Positions 1 through 7,111 of a stretch of DNA of 26,009 nucleotides are shown piece by piece. The DNA comes from Solirubrobacteraceae bacterium. GTDB taxonomy: Bacteria > Actinomycetota > Thermoleophilia > Solirubrobacterales > Solirubrobacteraceae. Each line of letters begins with the position of its first letter. Position 1 is the stretch's first letter. The notes below the pieces were generated by a model that was not told the DNA's origin, did no database searches, and was given only the letters and a program-made list of their open reading frames with translations. The translations under genes were made by a program, and so were the position numbers. The stretch lies in NCBI GenBank assembly GCA_017882405.1, contig JADGPO010000003.1:1-26009 (forward strand). Reading direction: 5' to 3'.

Positions 1-379
1 GATCGAGGCGGACATCATCAAGCAGAAGCTTCCCGAGAACAACAACGGCTACGGCGCGATGAACCAGAACGGCTCCAGCTATGGCAAGACGTCGAAGCTG
101 GTCTACTCGGAGCTCAGCTCAGATCACCCGATCGACCTGTGCCGCTACCAGGTCGCCAACTGCTACATGGGTCGTGCCGGCCTGATCAACAGCGGCGGCG
201 CCTCCTCGGGCGAGTCCGACCTCGCCGAGGCGGTGCGCACGGCGGTGATCAACAAGCGCGCCGGCGGCACCGGCCTGATCACCGGTCGTAAGGCCTTCCA
301 GCGCCCGATGGCCGAGGGGATCGAGATCCTCAACGCGGTCCAGGACGTCTACCTGGCCGACGATATCGGCATCGCCTAA
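1..379 (+). CDS. Class I fructose-bisphosphate aldolase, C-terminal part (5' truncated by window edge)
   Basis: The open frame runs in from the left edge (first full codon at position 2) and ends at TAA 377-379, leaving about 125 residues of the C-terminus. The segment contains [16 protein letters not shown] followed by an NAVQDVYL tail, which I recognise from bacterial class I (Schiff-base, metal-independent) fructose-1,6-bisphosphate aldolases of about 350 residues. The enzyme interconverts fructose-1,6-bisphosphate with dihydroxyacetone phosphate and glyceraldehyde-3-phosphate in the cytoplasm, in glycolysis and gluconeogenesis. The Schiff-base lysine lies in the missing part or cannot be assigned here. 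The gene converges on the exonuclease gene; the 27-nt gap holds a short GGCGC...GCGCC dyad that may end transcription. The ATG at 59 is internal, because the family sequence clearly continues upstream of it. Confidence 0.85.
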   Translation, partial: IEADIIKQKLPENNNGYGAMNQNGSSYGKTSKLVYSELSSDHPIDLCRYQVANCYMGRAGLINSGGASSGESDLAEAVRTAVINKRAGGTGLITGRKAFQRPMAEGIEILNAVQDVYLADDIGIA

Positions 380-397
380 CGGCGCCCAGGCAAGCGC
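380..397. terminator. Possible short hairpin between convergent genes
   Basis: GGCGC (380-384 region) and GCGCC (about 393-397) form a 5-bp dyad around an 8-nt loop directly after the aldolase stop codon and before the exonuclease stop on the other strand. There is no T tract, so intrinsic termination is only a possibility. Confidence 0.25.
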
Positions 398-406
398 CGG
401 CACCGG

Positions 407-1276
407 TCAGAGGTCGGCCAGCGAGCCGGCCGCCTGCAGTCGCTCGGCCAGCCGATTCATCCCGTGACCGCGGGCGGCCTCCGCGCCGCCCGCCAGGCTG
501 GTCTCGCGGTCAGGCGGCCGGTCCACGGTGGTGGGACGCAGCGTGGCGATCTCCTTGAAGGCCCGCAGCTCGTCGGCGTGGTCGCGCAGCGCGGCGGCGA
601 CCCGCGGGCGCTCGGCGTCGGCGCCCGCGATCGCCTCCTCCAGGGTGCCGTGACGCTCGAGCAGGGCGGCGGCCGTCTTGGCCCCGATCCCCGGGGCGCC
701 CGGCAGGCCGTCGGACGGGTCGCCGCGCAGCGCGATGAAGTCCGGCACCAGCGCCGGGTCGATCCCGTAACGGCGACGCACCTCGGGCGGGTCCACCTCC
801 TCGAAGCCGCTGGAGCCCTGCTTGAGGTAGACGACGCTCACGCGCTCGCCCGCGCACTGGTACATGTCACGGTCGCCGGTCATGATCAGCGCCCGGCCGC
901 CGGCCGACACCTCGGCGGTCGCCAGCGAGCCCAGCAGGTCGTCGGCCTCCAGGTCGTCGGAGGACATGCTGGTCCAGCCGAAGGCGTCGAACAGCGCCGG
1001 GGCGTGGTCGAACTGCCACTGCAGCGAATCGGGCACCGGCGGGCGGGCCGCGTGGTAGTCGGGGTACAGCTCCGTGCGGTAGTGGGCCGCCTCGGCGCCG
1101 AAGCAGACGACGATCGCCCGGGGGCGTGCGTCGGCGGCGATCCGCAGGATCAAGTTGACCGAGCCCAGCAGGGCGTTGACGGAGTTGCCGTCACCGTCCT
1201 TGATCGAGTCCGGCAGCGCGAAGAACGAGCGATAGAGGACGAACGGTCCGTCGATGGCCAGCAGCGGTCCGGGCAC
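407..1276 (-). CDS. Stand-alone 5'-3' exonuclease (PolI N-terminal / FEN-type)
   Basis: This is a 289-residue protein matching the 5' nuclease domain of DNA polymerase I without a polymerase domain. With the GTG start at 1276 the order is: N-terminal Asp9 (LLAIDGP), acidic cluster SSDDLEADD (Glu110, Asp112, Asp113), TGDRD (Asp135, Asp137), then GDPSDGLPGAPGIGAKTA with Asp186 and Asp189 and the helix-3-turn-helix DNA-binding loop. Family members cleave RNA primers and 5' flaps during lagging-strand maturation and repair. An upstream ATG at 1366 is open but overlaps the divergent gene and encodes no family sequence, so I prefer GTG 1276, which sits 8 nt after a TACGCT hexamer. One oddity: the position of E. 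coli PolI Asp63 (FDAKG) reads FGAEA here, with Gly60. It is divergent from the acetolactate synthase-like gene. Confidence 0.85.
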   Translation of the reverse strand: MPGPLLAIDGPFVLYRSFFALPDSIKDGDGNSVNALLGSVNLILRIAADARPRAIVVCFGAEAAHYRTELYPDYHAARPPVPDSLQWQFDHAPALFDAFGWTSMSSDDLEADDLLGSLATAEVSAGGRALIMTGDRDMYQCAGERVSVVYLKQGSSGFEEVDPPEVRRRYGIDPALVPDFIALRGDPSDGLPGAPGIGAKTAAALLERHGTLEEAIAGADAERPRVAAALRDHADELRAFKEIATLRPTTVDRPPDRETSLAGGAEAARGHGMNRLAERLQAAGSLADL

Positions 1277-1284
1277 GGTGCAGC

Positions 1285-1290
1285 AGCGTA
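1285..1290 (-). promoter_or_regulatory. -10-like TACGCT, leaderless exonuclease promoter candidate
   Basis: The minus strand reads TACGCT ending 8 nt before GTG 1276. That spacing would put the transcript start within a base or two of the start codon. No convincing -35 element is visible. Confidence 0.35.
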
Positions 1291-1317
1291 ACGCCGGTCC
1301 GTGGTCAGTGGGGATAG

Positions 1318-1346
1318 AGGACAAGGACCGAGCGCTCAGATAGGGT
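1318..1346 (+). promoter_or_regulatory. Leaderless promoter of the acetolactate synthase-like gene
   Basis: AGGACA (1318-1323), a 17-nt spacer and TAGGGT (1341-1346) form a sigma70-like promoter. The -10 ends 6 nt before GTG 1353, so transcription should begin at or next to the start codon; no Shine-Dalgarno sequence is present. Confidence 0.55.
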
Positions 1347-1352
1347 GGCGGC

Positions 1353-2999
1353 GTGACCGAGCGCAAGGCGTCAGAAGTGTTCGTGGAGTGCCTGGAAGCC
1401 GAGGGCGTCCAGTACGTGTTCGGAATCCCGGGTGAGGAGACCCTGGACCTGAACGAGTCGCTGGCCGATTCAGCGGTGCAGTTCGTTCCGGTGCGCCACG
1501 AGCAGGGCGGCGCCTACATGGCCGATGCCTACGGCCGGCTGACCGGCCGAGCCGGGGTGTGCCTGGGCACGCTGGGTCCCGGCGCCACCAACCTGGTGAC
1601 GGCGGTCGCCGACGCGTTTCTGGACCGGGCGCCGCTGGTGGCGCTGACCGGCCAGTCCGACCTGGAGCGGATGCACAAGGAGTCACACCAGTACATCGAC
1701 CTGATCGGGATCCTTCGTCCGGTAGTGAAATGGAATGCCCGGGTTTCGAGCCCCGAGATCATCCCGGAGGTTGTGCGCAAGGCGTTCAAGGTGGCCGAAT
1801 CCGAGAAGCCCGGCTCCACCCACCTCGAGCTTCCCGAGGACGTGATGGCGCGCCCGCTCGACGCCTCGCCGCTGCCGCGCCACGCCCCCGTGCAGCCCGA
1901 GCCCGGCATGCGGGAGCTGCAGCGGGCGACCGACATCATCATGGCGGCCGAGAACCCGATCATCCTCGCCGGCAACGGCGCGATCCGCACCCACGCCAGC
2001 CGCGCGCTGCGCGCCTTCGTGCACACCAGCGGCATCTCCGTGGCCGAGACGTTCATGGCCAAGGGCCTGCTCGACTATGAGGACCCGCACGCGCTGGGCA
2101 CCGTGGGCCTGCAGTCGCGCGACTACGCGATGGCCGGCTTTGAGGACGCCGACGTGGTGATCGCCGTCGGCTACGACCTGGTGGAGCACGCCCCCGAGCA
2201 CTGGAACCCCGGCGCCGACAAGCAGATCGTGGTGATCGACACCGTCGCCGCCGAGATCGACGAGTTCTTCATCCCGGCGGTCGAGCTGATCGGCGACATC
2301 GCGCACGTGCTGGCGCGCCTGGCCGCCGGCGCCAGCCGCAAGCAGTCACAGCCGCCCGACTCAGATCGGCTGCGCCAACTGGTGATGGGCGCGCTCGACG
2401 ATGCCCGCACCGACGCCCACTTCCCGATGCGCCCGCCCCGAGTGCTGGCCGACATCCGCGACGCGCTGGGGCGCAGTGACCTGCTGGTGTCCGACGTCGG
2501 GCTGCACAAGCTGTGGATCGGGCGGATCTTCCCCGCGCACGAGCCCGGCACCGTGCTGATCGCCAACGGCCTGGCCGGGATGGGCTTCGCGCTGCCCACC
2601 GCGATCGCCGCCAAGCTCGTCAACCCGGGCCGCAAGGTGGTAACGGTTTCCGGCGACGGCGGCTTTCTCATGAACTGCCAGGAGCTCGAGACCGCCGTCC
2701 GTCTGCGCACCCCGATCGTCAACGTGGTCTGGGAGAACGGCCAGTTCGGCTCGATCGCGTGGAAGCAGGACAAGCAGTTCGGCCGCCACTTCGGCGTCGA
2801 TTTCGGCCCCACCGACTTCGTCAAGCTCGCCGAGGCGTTCGGCGCCCCGGCGTGGCGCTGCGCGTCCGCCGACGAGTTCTCGCAGCGCTTCCGCCATGCG
2901 CTCACGCTGGACTTCCCGTCGGTGATCGTGGTGCCGATCGACTACTCGGTCGACGTGGCGATCTCCGGGGAGCTGGGGGCCGAGACGGTCGCGACCTAG
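1353..2999 (+). CDS. Acetolactate synthase-like ThDP-dependent enzyme (AlsS/IlvB family)
   Basis: The 548-residue protein has the three-part thiamine diphosphate enzyme layout. The N-terminal pyrimidine-binding domain has VFGIPGEE (about 23-30) and the catalytic Glu50 in RHEQ. A central domain follows (about 190-330) whose GYD..EH.PEHWN stretch resembles catabolic AlsS. The C-terminal domain has the ThDP/Mg motif GDGG (434-437) through WEN (460-462). Family members condense two pyruvates into 2-acetolactate. Resemblance to AlsS is closest in the central domain and in the PIDYS near the C-terminus (AlsS has PVDYS). No ilvN regulatory subunit or ilvC lies beside it, so it may be a catabolic acetoin-pathway enzyme or another pyruvate-condensing relative rather than the branched-chain biosynthetic enzyme. 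The GTG start is supported by a promoter ending 6 nt upstream. Its stop faces that of fumarase 8 nt away. Confidence 0.85.
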   Translation: MTERKASEVFVECLEAEGVQYVFGIPGEETLDLNESLADSAVQFVPVRHEQGGAYMADAYGRLTGRAGVCLGTLGPGATNLVTAVADAFLDRAPLVALTGQSDLERMHKESHQYIDLIGILRPVVKWNARVSSPEIIPEVVRKAFKVAESEKPGSTHLELPEDVMARPLDASPLPRHAPVQPEPGMRELQRATDIIMAAENPIILAGNGAIRTHASRALRAFVHTSGISVAETFMAKGLLDYEDPHALGTVGLQSRDYAMAGFEDADVVIAVGYDLVEHAPEHWNPGADKQIVVIDTVAAEIDEFFIPAVELIGDIAHVLARLAAGASRKQSQPPDSDRLRQLVMGALDDARTDAHFPMRPPRVLADIRDALGRSDLLVSDVGLHKLWIGRIFPAHEPGTVLIANGLAGMGFALPTAIAAKLVNPGRKVVTVSGDGGFLMNCQELETAVRLRTPIVNVVWENGQFGSIAWKQDKQFGRHFGVDFGPTDFVKLAEAFGAPAWRCASADEFSQRFRHALTLDFPSVIVVPIDYSVDVAISGELGAETVAT

Positions 3000-3013
3000 G
3001 TTATGACCTAGGT
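2994..3013. repeat. Duplicated ACCTAGGT palindrome at convergent stop codons
   Basis: The octamer ACCTAGGT, itself a perfect palindrome, occurs at 2994-3001 and 3006-3013 with TATG between. The first copy contains the plus-strand TAG stop of the acetolactate synthase-like gene. The second contains the minus-strand TAG stop of the fumarase gene. Including the preceding G it is a 9-bp direct repeat. Confidence 0.7.
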
Positions 3014-4348
3014 GTTGCCGCGCGCCATCGCGCGGAGGTCCATCGCCTTGTTGTAGGTCTCCTCGTCGACGCCCTTCTCATAGGCGACCTCGCGCAGCAT
3101 CCGTCCGCTCGAGGCGGCCTCCTTGACGATCTCGGTCGCCTTGTCGTAGCCGATGTAGGGATTCAGCGCCGTGGCGGCGGCGAGCGTCGCCTCGGATGAG
3201 TGACGGCAGCCGTCCTCGTTGGCCTGGATGCCGTCAACGCACTTCTCGGCGAAGATCCGCGCCGTCGCGCTCAGCAGACCGATCGACTGCAGCAGGTTGC
3301 GGGCGATGAGCGGCACGCGGACGTTGAGCTCGAAGTTGCCCTGCAGCCCGCCGATCGTGACCGCGGCGTCGTTTCCGATCACCTGCGCAGCGACCTGCAG
3401 CACCACCTCTGCAAGCACCGGGTTGACCTTGCCGGGCATGATCGAGGAGCCCTTCTGCAGCTCGGGCAGCAGCAACTCGCCGATCCCGGCGCGCGGTCCG
3501 GATCCCATCATCGCCAGGTCGTTGGCGATCTTGGTGAGCGACACCGCGATCACCTTGAGCGCGCCCGACAGCTCGACCAGCGCGTCGCGGTTGCCCTGTG
3601 CCTCGAAGGGGTCCTCGGGCGCGCGGATCTCCAGCCCCGTCGTCTCGGTAAGCCGTGCGCGCACGCGCTCGGCGAACTGCGGGTGGGTGTTCAGGCCGGT
3701 GCCCGTCGCGGTGCCGCCGAGCGGGATCTGGGCCACCTGGGGCAGCGCGTTGCGCACGCGCCGAGCGGCCAGCCGCATCTGGGCGGCGTAGCCGGAGAAC
3801 TCCTGCCCGAGGGTGACCGGGACGGCGTCCATCAGATGGGTGCGCCCTGCCTTGACGACGTCGACGAACTCATCGGCCTTGGTGGCGAACGACGCCTCCA
3901 GCTGCTCCAGCGCCGGCAGCAGGTCGTTGGTCGCCTGGTCCAGCGCGGCCAGATGCACCGCCGAGGGGAACACGTCGTTGGAGGACTGGCCCATGTTGAC
4001 GTGGTCGTTGGGATGGGCTGGGTGGGTGGGATCGTCGTCATTCGCCAGCGTGGCGATCACCTCGTTGGCGTTCATGTTCGTCGAGGTCCCCGAGCCGGTC
4101 TGGAAGACGTCGATCGGGAACTGGTCGTCAAATTCTCCGTTTGCCACGCGCTCGGCCGCGGTGACGATCCGCTCGGCCACGTCGTGGTCCAGCAGGTCGA
4201 GCTCGCCGTTCACGCGTGCCGCCGCGCCCTTGATCTGGGCCAGCCAGCGCACCACGCCGACGGGCACGGTCTCCCCTGAGATCGGAAAGTTGCCGATCGC
4301 CTTGGTCGTTTCTCCGCCCCACAGCTGCTCGCTCTCCTGCAGGCTCAT
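3008..4348 (-). CDS. fumC: Fumarate hydratase, class II
   Basis: The 446-residue cytoplasmic enzyme hydrates fumarate to L-malate in the TCA cycle. Visible family motifs are TGSGTSTNMNANEV (about 84-97), the HPNDHVNMGQSSND block (about 112-125), THLMDA with the likely catalytic His171, and the fumarase/aspartase signature GSSIMPGKVNP (300-310). I chose ATG 4348 because AAAGGAAG sits just upstream; the ATG at 4363 lacks such a site. The N-terminus is short: it starts near LWGGETTKAIGNFPIS and lacks the roughly 13-residue strand (SEKDSMGAIDVPAD in E. coli) usually found before it. Aspartase is the main alternative, but the motif context favours FumC. It lies 52 nt downstream of the alpha/beta hydrolase on the same strand; a TAGCGT hexamer (4381-4386, minus) could give it its own promoter. 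Confidence 0.92.
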   Translation of the reverse strand: MSLQESEQLWGGETTKAIGNFPISGETVPVGVVRWLAQIKGAAARVNGELDLLDHDVAERIVTAAERVANGEFDDQFPIDVFQTGSGTSTNMNANEVIATLANDDDPTHPAHPNDHVNMGQSSNDVFPSAVHLAALDQATNDLLPALEQLEASFATKADEFVDVVKAGRTHLMDAVPVTLGQEFSGYAAQMRLAARRVRNALPQVAQIPLGGTATGTGLNTHPQFAERVRARLTETTGLEIRAPEDPFEAQGNRDALVELSGALKVIAVSLTKIANDLAMMGSGPRAGIGELLLPELQKGSSIMPGKVNPVLAEVVLQVAAQVIGNDAAVTIGGLQGNFELNVRVPLIARNLLQSIGLLSATARIFAEKCVDGIQANEDGCRHSSEATLAAATALNPYIGYDKATEIVKEAASSGRMLREVAYEKGVDEETYNKAMDLRAMARGNT

Positions 4349-4400
4349 GGCTTCCTTTCGCATTTCGTGGTCACCGACGAACGCTAGCGCTCCGCACTCG

Positions 4401-5240
4401 TCAGCCGCAGAACGCGATCAGCTCCCGGGCCACCGCCACCGGGTCGTCGTAGGCGATCAGAAACCCGGTCCGGGGGAGCGTGCGCAGCTGACCGTCGGGC
4501 AGCAGGTCCAGCGCCTCCTGGGCGGCGTCCACCGGATGCGCGAGGTCCTCGTCGGCCCACAGCAGCAGGACCGGCATCTGCATGTGGGGATAGACGTCCA
4601 GCAGCTGTCGCTGGGCTTCCACCGGCCAGCGGCGCGCGAACTTCGCCCATGAGCGCGCGCGGTTGCCGTTGCCGCCGACGTCGGCGAAGGCGTGGCGCAC
4701 GAGGTCACGCGCCGCGCGATTGCGCTGCGAGGACAGGCGCTCGCCCACCGAAGGCCGGAACGCCAGCTTGGCGCCGTGGGAGAGGACCCGATCCAGGCCG
4801 GGCAGCGCCGCCAGGCGGCAGAGCGCTCTCCAGGCCGCGCGCTTGGCGGCGAACTGGTCACGCTGGTGCAGCCGATTGGGCATCAGCACCAGCCGTGAGG
4901 GATGCAGTAGCTCGGCGGCGACCGCCAGCAGCGCCAGCTCGGCGCCCAGGTCGTGGCCGGCGACCATGCAACGGCTGCCCCCGACCTCACTGCAGAAGCC
5001 CGCGATCACCTCGGCCAGCCAGTCCGGCGAGTAGGCGTGCCGCGGGCGGTCCTCGGAGTCCCCGTGCAGCGGCAGGTCGGGCAGCACGACGCGAAAGCGG
5101 CCCGACAGCGCCGCCACGATCGGCTCCCATTCGCGGTGCGAGAGCCCCAGCGAGTGCAGCAGCACCAGCGCCGGCCCGGTTCCGGTCTCGCGATAGGCCA
5201 CGCGCGCACCGTCCGGATGGTGGTAGAGCCGCAGGCGCAC
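4401..5240 (-). CDS. Alpha/beta hydrolase with Asp nucleophile and no catalytic His
   Basis: The 279-residue protein has the alpha/beta-hydrolase fold: oxyanion-loop LLHSLG (27-32), nucleophile elbow AGHDLGA (94-100) and the late acidic position LLWADED (Asp230 or Asp232). The nucleophile is Asp97, as in haloalkane dehalogenases and epoxide hydrolases, not Ser. The C-terminal position where a catalytic His is expected reads PRTGFLIAYDDP, with Phe260 in place of His; the codon is clearly TTT. It may therefore be non-hydrolytic, use another base, or trap a covalent intermediate. It starts at GTG 5240 and precedes fumC by 52 nt, which may be an operon or coincidence. I cannot name a substrate. 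Confidence 0.75.
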   Translation of the reverse strand: MRLRLYHHPDGARVAYRETGTGPALVLLHSLGLSHREWEPIVAALSGRFRVVLPDLPLHGDSEDRPRHAYSPDWLAEVIAGFCSEVGGSRCMVAGHDLGAELALLAVAAELLHPSRLVLMPNRLHQRDQFAAKRAAWRALCRLAALPGLDRVLSHGAKLAFRPSVGERLSSQRNRAARDLVRHAFADVGGNGNRARSWAKFARRWPVEAQRQLLDVYPHMQMPVLLLWADEDLAHPVDAAQEALDLLPDGQLRTLPRTGFLIAYDDPVAVARELIAFCG

Positions 5241-5309
5241 AGGTGGATCGTCGCAGCCGGCGGTGCCCGTCAGGAAGGTGCCCGGCGCCCGGCGGCGCGC
5301 TGAGCCGTC

Positions 5310-5327
5310 GCCAACCCTCGGGTTGGC
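5310..5327. repeat. Perfect 7-bp dyad upstream of the BldC-like promoter
   Basis: GCCAACC (5310-5316), loop CTCG and GGTTGGC (5321-5327) form a perfect inverted repeat. It lies between the divergent hydrolase and BldC-like genes, just upstream of the -35 element of the latter, so it is better placed for an operator than a terminator. No gene reads into it. Confidence 0.5.
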
Positions 5328-5334
5328 AAGCGCG

Positions 5335-5362
5335 TGGACAGACGACTGAGTTCTGGCATATT
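5335..5362 (+). promoter_or_regulatory. Promoter candidate of the BldC-like gene
   Basis: TGGACA (5335-5340), a 16-nt spacer and CATATT (5357-5362) resemble a sigma70-type promoter. Transcription would begin near 5369, giving a leader of roughly 95 nt that contains the GTGCA dyad at 5398-5412. The region is noticeably richer in A and T than its surroundings. Confidence 0.5.
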
Positions 5363-5393
5363 CAGCTGGCTCAGGGTGCTCTTCTCACCGGGA

Positions 5394-5412
5394 AATTGTG
5401 CAATTGCTGCAC
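5394..5412. promoter_or_regulatory. Operator-like overlapping dyads upstream of the BldC-like gene
   Basis: Two overlapping inverted repeats are present: AATTG-TG-CAATT (5394-5405) and GTGCA-ATTGC-TGCAC (5398-5412). TTGTGCAATT (5396-5405) recurs at 7373-7382 before the first CarH-like gene, and CAATTGCTGC (5401-5410) recurs at 8433-8442 before the second. Confidence 0.55.
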
Positions 5413-5462
5413 TTGGTTCTCCATCCTCTCGCAAATGCGACAGAAACCTCACTATGAGGAAA

Positions 5463-5678
5463 ATGAACGGCAGTCCGCTTGGTTTGTCGACATCGCAGGC
5501 GGCGCAAGCCCTCGGAGTCTCCCTCGGCACCATCCGGCGCTGGTCGGACATGGGATATCTGCAGTCGTATCGGACCCCGGGCGGTCAACGTCGCTTCAGC
5601 CAGGAGCAGATCGACACATTCCTGGGTTCGCTGGCGCAGCAGGGTGTGGACGCGACGCTGGAGCGCAAGGTCGGCTGA
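5463..5678 (+). CDS. BldC-like small DNA-binding protein (MerR-type winged HTH)
   Basis: About 71 residues form almost nothing but one MerR/excisionase-type helix-turn-helix: LSTSQAAQALGVSLGTIRRW (recognition helix region), then a wing of the form YRTPGGQRRF. The length and the TPGGQRR wing recall Streptomyces BldC, which binds AT-rich direct repeats and controls development; that parallel is inferred. The start is uncertain. ATG 5463 follows GAGGA but with only about 2 nt of spacing, and ATG 5454 is also in frame; the open frame back to 5334 shows no family sequence. The upstream region carries the motif shared with the two CarH-like genes. It converges on the HD-GYP gene, with a strong hairpin between. 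Confidence 0.75.
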   Translation: MNGSPLGLSTSQAAQALGVSLGTIRRWSDMGYLQSYRTPGGQRRFSQEQIDTFLGSLAQQGVDATLERKVG

Positions 5679-5727
5679 CAGCCGTACCCGCCGTCGGCGA
5701 TGACGATGGCGATTTGCAGGGCTGTGT

Positions 5728-5748
5728 CCGGTGCGCCTCGCGCGCCGG
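5728..5748. terminator. Hairpin between convergent BldC-like and HD-GYP genes
   Basis: CCGGTGCGC (5728-5736), loop CTC and GCGCGCCGG (5740-5748) give a 9-bp stem with one G-U pair, followed on the plus strand by GTTT. Its position between two converging stop codons (5678 and 5752) fits a bidirectional terminator. Confidence 0.5.
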
Positions 5749-5751
5749 GTT

Positions 5752-7098
5752 TCATGCGCCCGCTGACGCCTCGCGGATCCGGCGCTCCATGTTTAGCTCG
5801 GTGTCGAAGTCGGCCGTATCGGCGTGCCGATAATCCACGCCCTCGCCGGTCAACAATCCCGCCAGCACCTCGACGTAGCGCTCGTCCAGCTGTGAGCCGG
5901 CCACCCGCCGCAGCTCGCGCAGCGCCTCGAACGAGCTCATCTGCGTGCGATAGGTGTCCGAGGCGGTGAGCGTGTCGTAGACCTCGGCGACGGAGATGAT
6001 CTTGGCGATCTCGGGGATCTCCTCGCCGCCCAGCCCCTGCGGATAGCCCCGACCGTCGATGCGCTCGTGATGGGCGAGCACGATCTCGGCGACGGGTCCG
6101 TACATGCCCAGGTCGCGCAGCATGTCCGCCCCCAGCTCCGGGTGCCTTTGGATCGCCATCCAATCGTCCTCGGTCAGCGTGCGCCCGCGCTCGGCGACCC
6201 GATCGGACAATGCGAAGCGCCCGATGTCGTGCAGCAATCCGGCGGTGTGGGCAAGCTCGGCCTGCTCGGCTGACATGCCCACCTGGATCGCGATGTCCCG
6301 CGCGAACCGGGCGACCGCGGCCGAGTGCCGGGCGGCTCGCTGGTCGCGGATGTCCAGCGATCGCATCAAGCCGGCCAGCACGCCCCAGGACAGCGATGCG
6401 TACTGCTGGGCGCGCTGTCGGGACTGCTGGAGCAGATAGGACATGTACGAGAAGGCAAACACGGCGGTGAGCGCGAATGCGATCCCCGCCTGACCGACCT
6501 TCAGCGTGATCCCGACGCCCGCGACCGCGACCGCGATGCTGAGCCCCGCACCGGGCAGATCCTCCACCAGCGTCTGCAAGCCGACCTGTGGCTTCTCGGG
6601 ATAGAGCAGCCTCCACAAAGAAGCGAAGAGCACGAAGCTCAGGACGAGCGCAACCGCAGCGGCCAAGCTGACCGCAAGGTAGAAACCAACGTAGTCCCGT
6701 GGTGCGCTGGTCAAAGCCCGGACCATCACGGCGGCGGCCACGGCGGGCACCACCGACGACGGCAGGTTCACACAGAAGACCATGCGCGGCGAGGTCCTCA
6801 GTCTCAGGTTGGCAGCGGTCTCGCCGATCACCGCAGCCAGCGCCGCGGAGGGTGGTCCCAGAAACGCTGCCGCAAGAACCCAGACGATGAACGAGGGCGA
6901 TACACCGATCCCGCCACGCTCGCCGACGACGAGGTAGCCGGCAACCACGGCACCGAGGCCAAGCACGAGGCTGAGCGAGTCGACGCGATTGCTTGGGGCG
7001 ACGATCATTCCCGCGGCGCAAACCACCACCGTCAACGTGGGTGGAAGAATTTCGCGCCACGAGAGCCTCGCGCTGCCGCCGGCGCGTCGGCGCATCAT
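5752..7098 (-). CDS. Membrane HD-GYP domain protein (c-di-GMP phosphodiesterase family)
   Basis: The 448-residue protein has an N-terminal half of about five to six membrane segments (roughly 19-37, 42-59, 67-95, 110-130, 138-162, 183-222) with no recognised sensor domain. A cytoplasmic HD-GYP domain follows at about 235-415. Visible motifs are LLHDIG (His290-Asp291), QRHPELG (His319), LAHHERIDGRGYP (His343-His344 and GYP 351-353) and VAEVYDTLTA. The usual VAD aspartate is Glu372, a variant I believe also occurs elsewhere in the family. HD-GYP enzymes hydrolyse cyclic di-GMP; the sequence retains the GYP signature, so activity is plausible but not shown. ATG 7098 follows a TACCTT hexamer by 7 nt, suggesting a leaderless mRNA. 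It is divergent from the first CarH-like regulator and convergent with the BldC-like gene. Confidence 0.88.
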   Translation of the reverse strand: MMRRRAGGSARLSWREILPPTLTVVVCAAGMIVAPSNRVDSLSLVLGLGAVVAGYLVVGERGGIGVSPSFIVWVLAAAFLGPPSAALAAVIGETAANLRLRTSPRMVFCVNLPSSVVPAVAAAVMVRALTSAPRDYVGFYLAVSLAAAVALVLSFVLFASLWRLLYPEKPQVGLQTLVEDLPGAGLSIAVAVAGVGITLKVGQAGIAFALTAVFAFSYMSYLLQQSRQRAQQYASLSWGVLAGLMRSLDIRDQRAARHSAAVARFARDIAIQVGMSAEQAELAHTAGLLHDIGRFALSDRVAERGRTLTEDDWMAIQRHPELGADMLRDLGMYGPVAEIVLAHHERIDGRGYPQGLGGEEIPEIAKIISVAEVYDTLTASDTYRTQMSSFEALRELRRVAGSQLDERYVEVLAGLLTGEGVDYRHADTADFDTELNMERRIREASAGA

Positions 7099-7105
7099 GT
7101 GTGGG

Positions 7106-7111
7106 AAGGTA
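7106..7111 (-). promoter_or_regulatory. -10-like TACCTT, leaderless HD-GYP promoter candidate
   Basis: TACCTT on the minus strand ends 7 nt before ATG 7098, the spacing expected for transcription starting at the start codon. No clear -35 element is seen. Confidence 0.4.

Noticed and set aside
464..1291. 275-codon plus-strand frame opposite the exonuclease gene
   Set aside because: The minus strand encodes a complete nuclease with all but one catalytic motif; this frame is an Arg/Gly/Ala-rich shadow typical of GC-rich DNA.
5334..5462. N-terminal extension of the BldC-like protein from ATG 5334
   Set aside because: The extra 43 codons cover the promoter and operator-like dyads and encode nothing resembling the family.
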